From: Piscirickettsiaceae bacterium
GTDB lineage: Bacteria; Pseudomonadota; Gammaproteobacteria; Methylococcales; Cycloclasticaceae
Assembly: GCA_002401365.1 (NCBI GenBank)
Contig: NVSW01000049.1
Span: 1 to 23,403, forward strand
Direction: 5' to 3'
Length of the DNA stretch: 23,403 bases
The position numbers and the translations under genes are program-made. The notes under the pieces are model-generated. The model was not told the origin of the DNA. It did not search any database and was given only the letters and a program-made list of their open reading frames with translations. The number at the start of each line of letters is the position of its first letter. Positions within the stretch are counted from its first letter, which is position 1. Positions 1-6,400 of this stretch are shown here, piece after piece.

Positions 1-424
1 TTGCATCAATGCACCATTTTTTTTGAATATCCAATGGAATGTCAGATAGCTTTTTTATCGTCCTAAGGGACATACGCATATTTTTTGCGTAAGCGATAAT
101 AAACCCAGCTTGGGTGGCAACACTGGTTAAATGCACGTGTCGTTCAGATTTACCGGCGCTGGTGCCTGCTGGTGCAAACACAACAATTAGGGGGTGTGCA
201 ACGTTCGAATTGTAGTTTGCGGGTGTTCTTAGGTTGTAACTAGCACCTGTGGTAGTTTCTATGTCGTTTGTTAATCCAGTGGCGCCTGTTTTTTTAACAG
301 CTTCACAACTATTAATAACGGATGTTGGGTAGTTAAACGTGGCGGGCTGTAATAAAGAAGGGTCAACTGGTTTTCCGCATGCGGTTAAAAAAATAATGCT
401 TATGATAGCTATGCTAATACGCAT
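1..424 (-). CDS. lipoprotein, PHB-depolymerase/LpqC-like esterase (5' part)
   Basis: The reading frame starts at ATG 424-422 and stays open for 141 codons to the window edge, so the C-terminal part is missing. A strong Shine-Dalgarno (GCAGGAGG) precedes the start. Residues 1-16 form a short lipoprotein signal with lipobox LTAC (Cys16 would be lipidated), so the product is probably membrane-anchored and faces the periplasm. From about residue 62 the chain (SYNLRTPANYNS, then PLIVVFAPAG, then AGFIIAYAKN) follows the N-terminal layout of poly(3-hydroxybutyrate) depolymerase/LpqC alpha/beta-hydrolases. The usual oxyanion 'HG' is replaced by 'APAG'. The fragment ends at WCID, just before the expected nucleophile GxSxG, so activity cannot be judged. 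The gene lies 68 bp downstream of fba on the same strand, with no terminator between, so read-through is possible. Family assignment is from remembered family layout. Confidence 0.6.
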   Translation of the reverse strand, partial: MRISIAIISIIFLTACGKPVDPSLLQPATFNYPTSVINSCEAVKKTGATGLTNDIETTTGASYNLRTPANYNSNVAHPLIVVFAPAGTSAGKSERHVHLTSVATQAGFIIAYAKNMRMSLRTIKKLSDIPLDIQKKWCIDA

Positions 425-427
425 AGA

Positions 428-474
428 ATTCCTCCTGCCGTTGTTTCCAAATATAGAGTCATTGCAGGAGGAAT
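428..474 (-). promoter_or_regulatory. inverted repeat sequestering the esterase Shine-Dalgarno
   Basis: Positions 428-438 (attcctcctgc) and 464-474 (gcaggaggaat) are perfect 11-bp complements separated by 25 bases. In the minus-strand mRNA the distal arm acts as an anti-Shine-Dalgarno. It can pair with the complete ribosome-binding site, which ends 3 nt before the ATG at 424. No U-run follows, so it is not a terminator. A role in translational control (thermosensor, ligand- or sRNA-released switch, or silencing of read-through transcripts from fba) is inference. Confidence 0.55.
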
Positions 475-492
475 AGTTGCATGCTGGGCTTT

Positions 493-1557
493 TTATTTTA
501 CCACTTGGTCAAGTTCGCCGGAATCGTAACGTAAGACCATATCTTCTAAGTTAATAGGCTTAATCTTTCCAGCTTGACCTGATGTGCCAAATGAATTCAT
601 TCTTGCTTCACAAATGCCTTGCATGGCATCCGTTGAAACTTTAAGAAATTTGCGCGGGTCAAAGTTTTTAGGGTTTTCTATTAAATGTCGGCGAATAGAG
701 CCGGTGCTCGCTAGGCGCAAATCGGTATCAATATTTACTTTGCGAACACCAAACTTGATGCCTTGTTGAATTTCTTCTACAGGCACACCGTATGTTTGTC
801 CTAAATCACCGCCATGGTTATTAACAATTTTTAGCCAGTCTTGGGGAACGGATGACGAGCCGTGCATGACGAGGTGAGTATTAGGAAGACGAGTATGAAT
901 GTCTTTTATGCGTTGAATGGCAAGCGTGTCGCCAGTTGGTGGCTTGGTGAATTTATAGGCACCATGACTAGTGCCAATGGCTATAGCAAGTGCATCAACG
1001 CCCGTTTTTTTCACAAAGTCGGCCGCTTCTTCTGGGTCAGTTAGCATTTGTTCATGAGTAAGGATTCCAACGGCACCAACACCGTCTTCTTCCTCTGCTT
1101 CACCTGTTTCAAGTGAACCAAGGCAGCCTAATTCACCTTCAACTGATACGCCGCAAGCGTGAGATATTTCTACGGTTTTTTTAGTGACGGCTATGTTGTA
1201 TTCATAGCTACTGGGTGTTTTTCCGTCTTCTTCTAAAGAGCCATCCATCATAACCGAGGTAAAACCTAATTGAATAGAGCGTTGGCAAATCGCGGGACTA
1301 GTGCCGTGATCTTGGTGAAATACTACCGGAATGTGTGGATATTGCTCTACGGCTGCAAGTATTAGATGCTTTAAAAATGAAGAGCCAGCGTATTTTCTAG
1401 CGCCCGCAGAACCTTGGATAATAACCGGACTATTTGTTACGTCAGCCGCTTGCATAACAGCATGAACTTGTTCCATATTGTTGGCATTAAATGCTGGAAC
1501 GCCATAGCTATTTTCTGCAGCGTGATCGAGTAATTGGCGTAGAGAAATTAAAGCCAT
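493..1557 (-). CDS. fba: fructose-1,6-bisphosphate aldolase, class II (Calvin-cycle subtype)
   Basis: This metal-dependent aldolase reversibly splits fructose-1,6-bisphosphate into DHAP and glyceraldehyde-3-phosphate in the cytosol, for glycolysis, gluconeogenesis or the Calvin cycle. The 354 residues are full length for the subtype that begins MALISLRQLLDHAAE. Visible motifs are HQDHG (81-85, catalytic Asp83 and zinc His84), EGELG (140-144) followed by the acidic stretch around 150-160, GTSHG (195-199, His198), MHGSSS (231-236, His232) and NIDTD (275-279). The start ATG has AAGGAG at 1565-1570. The gene is not beside gap, pgk, pyk or tkt, its common partners. A strong terminator lies upstream at 1664-1700, so it probably has its own promoter in 1571-1663, though no convincing -35/-10 pair was seen there. 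'Calvin-cycle subtype' is a sequence-family label and does not imply autotrophy. Confidence 0.96.
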   Translation of the reverse strand: MALISLRQLLDHAAENSYGVPAFNANNMEQVHAVMQAADVTNSPVIIQGSAGARKYAGSSFLKHLILAAVEQYPHIPVVFHQDHGTSPAICQRSIQLGFTSVMMDGSLEEDGKTPSSYEYNIAVTKKTVEISHACGVSVEGELGCLGSLETGEAEEEDGVGAVGILTHEQMLTDPEEAADFVKKTGVDALAIAIGTSHGAYKFTKPPTGDTLAIQRIKDIHTRLPNTHLVMHGSSSVPQDWLKIVNNHGGDLGQTYGVPVEEIQQGIKFGVRKVNIDTDLRLASTGSIRRHLIENPKNFDPRKFLKVSTDAMQGICEARMNSFGTSGQAGKIKPINLEDMVLRYDSGELDQVVK

Positions 1558-1663
1558 TTTTTATCTCCTTATAATTATGTGGTGTGCAACAAACGATAGT
1601 TGCTTGCTAAGTAGTGTAGTTTAACGTTTATAGTTGTTTGGTTCTATTCAAATTAAGTTGTAG

Positions 1664-1700
1664 GTATAAAAAAAGCCACTACCGTATTGGTAGTGGCTTT
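1664..1700 (-). terminator. intrinsic terminator after phasin 1
   Basis: A perfect 12-bp stem (aaagccactacc 1672-1683, ggtagtggcttt 1689-1700) encloses a 5-base loop. Read on the minus strand, the stem is followed by a run of seven T. It lies 27 bases beyond the phasin stop codon and uncouples the phasin transcript from fba. Confidence 0.93.
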
Positions 1701-1726
1701 AAGAACTAGCGTTTAACTAAAAGTGT

Positions 1727-2050
1727 TTAGCTTTTTGGCGCGAAAGATGAAGCGCTTTCTTTAACGATGTTTAGTACTTGTTCGTTATAGGCTTTAGTGT
1801 CTTCGAATAGTGATTTGCTATCAGCAACAATTTTTTCGTAACCCGTTTGTGCTAATTCAACTTGTCCTTTAGCAAATGCGTTTAGAGCATCAGCATCTTT
1901 AATGCCAGAAGCAGCTTTAATGCGTTCTTCGGTTAGCGCAATGTAGTTTTTTGCAGCGTCTTGTTGAGCAGCAGCAATTTTTTCAAATTGTATTTTGTTT
2001 AATTCAATTAGTTTTTTAATAGGGCCTGCAAATGCATTGAAATCGTTCAT
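1727..2050 (-). CDS. phasin family protein 1
   Basis: This small (107 aa) all-helical protein belongs to the phasin_2-type family, which coats polyhydroxyalkanoate granules and controls their size and number. The pattern is typical: an N-terminal hydrophobic/amphipathic helix (PIKKLIELNKIQFEKI), a central run with AAAQQDAAKNYIAL and EERI, then a helix with the LAQTGYEKIVADSKSLFED stretch. There is no signal peptide and no cysteine. GGAG stands 8 bases before the ATG. The gene has its own near-consensus promoter (2089-2117) and its own terminator (1664-1700), so it can be a monocistronic, highly expressed unit. It is clearly paralogous to the phasin at 2162-2515 (same LNxxxFxxxxAAQ and LAQxxYEK positions). 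No PHA synthase is in the window, so granule association is inferred from family membership. Confidence 0.88.
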   Translation of the reverse strand: MNDFNAFAGPIKKLIELNKIQFEKIAAAQQDAAKNYIALTEERIKAASGIKDADALNAFAKGQVELAQTGYEKIVADSKSLFEDTKAYNEQVLNIVKESASSFAPKS

Positions 2051-2088
2051 GATGTAATCTCCAATAGTTTTATGATGTGACTGAGAGT

Positions 2089-2117
2089 ATTATAAAGCAA
2101 TATATATTGCAATGCAA
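2089..2117 (-). promoter_or_regulatory. sigma70-type promoter of phasin 1 with overlapping dyads
   Basis: On the minus strand, TTGCAT (2117-2112), a 17-base spacer and TATAAT (2094-2089) form a near-consensus promoter about 40 bases upstream of the phasin ATG. Two dyads overlap it: TTGC-N3-GCAA at 2107-2117 on the -35, and the perfect 14-bp palindrome GCAATATATATTGC at 2097-2110 in the spacer. Repressors of phasin genes (PhaR family) are known to recognise TGC/GCA-type dyads, so this is a plausible operator. That link is inference. Confidence 0.75.
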
Positions 2118-2161
2118 CATAATGTTTCTCGCCTATTACTAGCTGGTCCACTTCCTAGCAG

Positions 2162-2515
2162 CTACTCTTTTTCAGCAGATGTTTCTTTTTTTATTTCTTC
2201 TTTAAGCTTAGCGGTACTTTCTTGAAATAATTGAATAACGTCTGCGTTGTAACCCGTCATCGATTCAAACATGGATCGGCTATTTGAAACCATTTTTTCA
2301 TAACTACTTTGTGCCAAAGCCATTTGATCGGTTATAAACCGGGCCAATGCTGCAGGGTCTTCAATTTCCGATGCTACTTCCATGCGTTTTTGTACCAGTT
2401 TTCGGTAGTCTTCAGCAGCTTTTTTTTGTGCGGCCATCAGCGTATCAAAATGTTGCGTGTTTAGTTCAACCAGTTGGGAAATAGGTTGAGTAAAGCCTTT
2501 AATATTTTTTACCAT
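2162..2515 (-). CDS. phasin family protein 2
   Basis: This is a 117-aa helical phasin paralogue. Its N-terminal helix carries PISQLVELNTQHFDTLMAAQ, followed by KKAAEDYRKLVQKR, then LAQSSYEKMVSNSRSMFES, and it ends in a charged Lys/Glu tail (KEEIKKETSAEKE) that phasin 1 lacks. AAGGAG lies 6 bases before the ATG. The start is only 23 bases after the pyrF stop codon, so it is probably transcribed from the pyrF promoter and regulated differently from phasin 1. No intrinsic terminator was seen between it and phasin 1. The likely role is polyhydroxyalkanoate granule surface protein; a membrane or other chaperone-like role cannot be excluded from sequence alone. Confidence 0.85.
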   Translation of the reverse strand: MVKNIKGFTQPISQLVELNTQHFDTLMAAQKKAAEDYRKLVQKRMEVASEIEDPAALARFITDQMALAQSSYEKMVSNSRSMFESMTGYNADVIQLFQESTAKLKEEIKKETSAEKE

Positions 2516-2538
2516 CAGTATCTCCTTGATATTTAGTG

Positions 2539-3261
2539 TTAACTAGCAAACACGTTGCGGATGCTTTGTTGAATATCCATAGCCGCTTGTAGTGGATCAT
2601 CTGCATCACGAATTGGGCGCCCAACAACAATATGGTCAGCGCCATTGTAAAACGCTTGTTCAACGCTGACTACCCGTTTTTGATCGTCTTCAGGGCGATT
2701 GTCAACAGGGCGGATGCCTGGTGACACGACTAGAAAGTTTTGCCCCAGTGAATCGCGCAAGCCAGATGCTTCTAAGCCAGAAGAAATAACGCCATCACAG
2801 CCAAGCTCAATCGCACGTTTAGCGCGTGAGGTAACAAGCTGTTCAACATCGCATTGGAAGCCCAAATCATCTAAGTCTCCACGGTCAAGGCTTGTTAGTA
2901 CGGTTACGGCAAGAACTTTCAGCGAACCTTTTTGTTCTGCAGCGGCTTTCATAATGGCGTTGTTGCCATGAACAGTGACAAAATCTACTTGTTTGTCACT
3001 GAGTTGCTTAACAGCTCGGCCAACGGTAGCCGGTACATCAAAAAATTTAAGGTCAACAAAAATTCGTTTATGTTGCTCGTTTAACCAGTCTATAAGGTCA
3101 AAGTAATTGCCAGACATAAATAGCTCAAGGCCAATTTTATAGAACACCACGCTATCACCTAGTTTCGTAACCAATGCTTTAGCGCTCGAAATGTTGGGTA
3201 CATCTAGGGCGACAATTAGACGTTCATTGACGGGGATGGCTTTATTTGAAATCCAAGACAT
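2539..3261 (-). CDS. pyrF: orotidine 5'-phosphate decarboxylase
   Basis: PyrF catalyses the last step of de novo UMP synthesis, decarboxylating OMP to UMP. The 240-aa length is normal. The catalytic D-x-K-x-x-D motif is intact (Asp70, Lys72, Asp75 in VDLKFFDVPATV), as are the phosphate-binding motifs PGIRP (181-185) and VVGRPI (212-217). The chain has F at the position where E. coli and Pseudomonas read KFHDIPNT, a tolerated variation. GGAG precedes the ATG. A TATAAT at 3296-3291 (minus) could be its -10, but the facing -35 (ATGCAT, 17-base spacing) is poor. The gene is followed after 23 bases by phasin 2, an unusual operon partner for a pyrimidine gene. Confidence 0.96.
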   Translation of the reverse strand: MSWISNKAIPVNERLIVALDVPNISSAKALVTKLGDSVVFYKIGLELFMSGNYFDLIDWLNEQHKRIFVDLKFFDVPATVGRAVKQLSDKQVDFVTVHGNNAIMKAAAEQKGSLKVLAVTVLTSLDRGDLDDLGFQCDVEQLVTSRAKRAIELGCDGVISSGLEASGLRDSLGQNFLVVSPGIRPVDNRPEDDQKRVVSVEQAFYNGADHIVVGRPIRDADDPLQAAMDIQQSIRNVFAS

Positions 3262-3330
3262 TAATATACTCCAGCGAATAAGTTATGTTCATTATAACGA
3301 GGCATACTTGTTAATGCATGGGAGTAATGA

Positions 3331-3426
3331 ATGATATCAGCAATATTTGTTATGTCTACTAAACTTAAAAGACAGGGAACATATGTTGCGAAGAGTTATT
3401 TGGCATATCAATTGTTGATACTTTAA
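3331..3426 (+). CDS. possible 31-codon small ORF in the pyrF/sensor-kinase gap
   Basis: An ATG at 3331 is preceded by GGGAG at ideal spacing (6 bases) and opens a 31-codon frame ending TAA at 3424-3426, just ahead of the sensor kinase gene. The peptide starts MISAIFVMSTKLKRQ and ends YLAYQLLIL. It resembles no family I know. It could be a leader peptide or simply chance, and ribosome binding is the only support. Confidence 0.2.
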   Translation: MISAIFVMSTKLKRQGTYVAKSYLAYQLLIL

Positions 3427-3468
3427 GTGCCTTTAGCAGCCATTACACAAGGGTGGAATGAATTTTAA

Positions 3469-6400
3469 ATGATAAGACGGGCATCTAAAAAAGGCTTTGA
3501 GGCACAACTAACGCTCTACTTTTTAGTGGGTATTTTATTGCTGGCGATCGTTTCTTCAGCGGTAATATCTTTTATCACTTACGAGCGTGAGCGTGACGCC
3601 TACATAAAGCATGGCGAACAGGTGGCAGATACGTTAATTGAACAGAGTAAAATCAACTATTCAGGAACGGTAGAAGAATTATTAAGTTACACAGTAAAGT
3701 CGGTTTTGCAACTTTACGGTGTTGAAAAGGTAGTAGCATTCGATCCAAACTATCGCCAGTTTTTTTCAATTAAAAACGCCAAAGATTTGCCAGTCATTAA
3801 TGGCTGGCAAGGGCGAATAGGGCTCAAATCTGAGTATGTTAGAGAAACTGATGAAGGCTTTTATTATATTGTGCCGATTGTCAGTGATGATGCAAAAACC
3901 GTGATGGCGTATGTCATGGTGATACTCGACAAATCGACGTTGTTCAATTATGTGTGGAAAATATTTTTCACTAACCTAGGTGTCGTTATTGTACTGGCAT
4001 TAGTCTTATGGCTATCACTAGGGGTCGTTATTCGAAGGCTTACGGGGCCGTTAGAGCGGTTTTCGGCAACCATGAACCGGGCTGCATCAGGGGTGGAAGA
4101 TATACGAACGAACTACGATAATTTTACTGAATTGTCACAAATGTCAGAAGCCTTTAACCAGATGATGGTGGTTATCGAAGAACGTAAAGAACACCTTGAA
4201 ATATCTCGTGATAAAGCGCTGCAAGTGGCAAAAATTAAATCGGATTTTGCGGCTAATGTCAGCCATGAAATACGCACGCCACTAAACGGTATTTTGGGCA
4301 TGGTCAATTTACTTAAAGAAATGGGCTTGCCTAAACATCAACATGAATACCTAGAGGTGGCCAGTAAGTCTGGCGATGCTTTACTACAAATGATCAATGA
4401 TGTGTTGGACTTCAGTAAAGTTGAGTCAGGTCAGTATGAATTGGACATGAGCAAAATCGACCTCAATCCATTTTTAGAACAAATAGCACTGTTATATGCT
4501 GAAAGGGTTCAGGTCAAAGGCCTCGAGCTGTGTTTGGATTTGCCTGTGGGCGCAACAAACCTGGTAAAAGGCGATGCAACTAGGATTCGCCAGATTATTG
4601 GTAATTTATTAAATAATGCGATTAAGTTCACCCAAACAGGTCACATAACCATCTCTACTAAGCTGCTGTCGTCTGTTGCCAATAATGCTATGGTTGAAAT
4701 TAGTGTAACAGACACAGGCATAGGTATTCCTGAGCAAGCAATTAACAGAATTTTTCAACCATTTGGCCAAGTAAGCGCAGAAATTTCTAATGATTACGGT
4801 GGTACGGGGCTAGGCCTTACTATTGTTGACCAGATGGTAGAGTTAATGGGCGGAACAATTTCTGTTACCAGTGTAGTGGGCGAAGGGTCTTGTTTTAAAA
4901 TTGTGTTGCCAATGACACTTGTTGACAAGCCGGTAGATGAGCCTAGTGAAAATGATGGCTTACTTGATGGTAAAAGAGTTCTTTTAATAGAGCCTTTCAT
5001 GGAAACTGCCAAGTATTTGCAAGAGATTTTTCAACATTGGAATATTGAGTGCGTCGTTGTTGGTGGTTATACAGAAGCGATAGCAATGCTTAATTTGGAT
5101 ATCCCAAACAACAATGCACCTGATATTTGCTTATTTAATGCTGATTACGCCGAAGGTGAGTTGGGCGAGTTTTTAGCGGTGTGCGAAAATCATCAAGGAT
5201 CTTCACCACTTCATGTAGTGCCAATGTTACGTTTTGGCAGTAAGTTTTCCCCGCCACTTGGGGTGAAAGTTGACTTCGATGCAACCATCGACAGGCCAAT
5301 TCGTTTTGATAAGTTGAAACACACGCTGATTGATTTATTGTTAGATAAAAAGCAAATCGTGCAGGCAGTGCAAGAAGAGGTTGAAACGACCCCTGCTATA
5401 AAGCGTTTACAAAACTTAACTGTTTTGGTTGTAGATGATAATGCCACTAACTTGATGGTGGCTGCGGCCATGTTAAAAGAGTTGGGTGTAATAGCCGACT
5501 GCGTTAAAGATGGTCAGCAAGCACTTGACTCTTTTGTTAAGGAGCAACAGGATTTAATTCTGATGGATTGTAATATGCCTGTTATGAATGGCTATGAAGC
5601 GACAGAAGCCATCAGAGCGCTGGGCGATACGGTTAAACAACCGGTGATTATTGCGTTAACGGCCAAAGATAAAGAAAGTGAGCTTGAGCAGTGTATTACC
5701 GTCGGCATGGATGGTTATTTATTAAAGCCATTTCAGCTGGCTGGGTTACTCGAAAAATTACAAGATAATTTAAGTGCTGATAAGTTTTCGCAGCAACTTG
5801 ACGCTACGAATCATAAAGTGGCGGCCAATAGCAACGAAGATAACGGCGCAATTGCAGAATCGATCTTTAGCACATTGGTGGTATGTACGGGTGATGGTAT
5901 TCAGAATATTGTAAAGTCATACCTCGTAGATACACCAATATATATGGTGACATTGATTGCAGCAATGGAAGCAGGAGATGTGGCTAGTTGTTTAGATTTG
6001 GCCCATAAACTTAAAGGTAGTTCACGTAACTTGGGTGCTGTTGGCATTGTTTCTATCTGTAGAGAGATAGAGGCTGAGTGGTCAAAGGATGTTGTAGAAA
6101 GAGCAGCCGTTAGTTCGTTTTCAGAGCGATTGCAAATAGAATTTCCTAGGGTTGAGTCTTACTTGAACAGTCAAATGGACAAAATGCTACCAGAACAAAA
6201 CAACGAGATAAAGCGCAGTAAAGAAGTGATTTTAGTGGTCGATGATGATCAAAGTACCAGGATGACCGTGTGCAGTGTTCTTGAGCGTGAGGGTTATCAA
6301 GTTGAACATGGCGTAAATGGGCGTGAAGCAATAAAACTGTTTGAAATGCTAAGACCAAATGTTGTGATTATGGATGCGATGATGCCAATCATTGATGGCT

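Noticed and set aside
481..534. A plus-strand 17-codon frame (MLGFLFYHLV...) with AGGAGG nine bases upstream, antisense to the fba end, resembling a small hydrophobic toxin
   Set aside because: Its Shine-Dalgarno is just the second arm of the inverted repeat, and the coding part is the reverse complement of conserved aldolase codons. No independent support.
2149..2165. Short dyad between the two phasin genes considered as a terminator for phasin 2
   Set aside because: Six-bp stem, large loop, no U-run on the minus strand.
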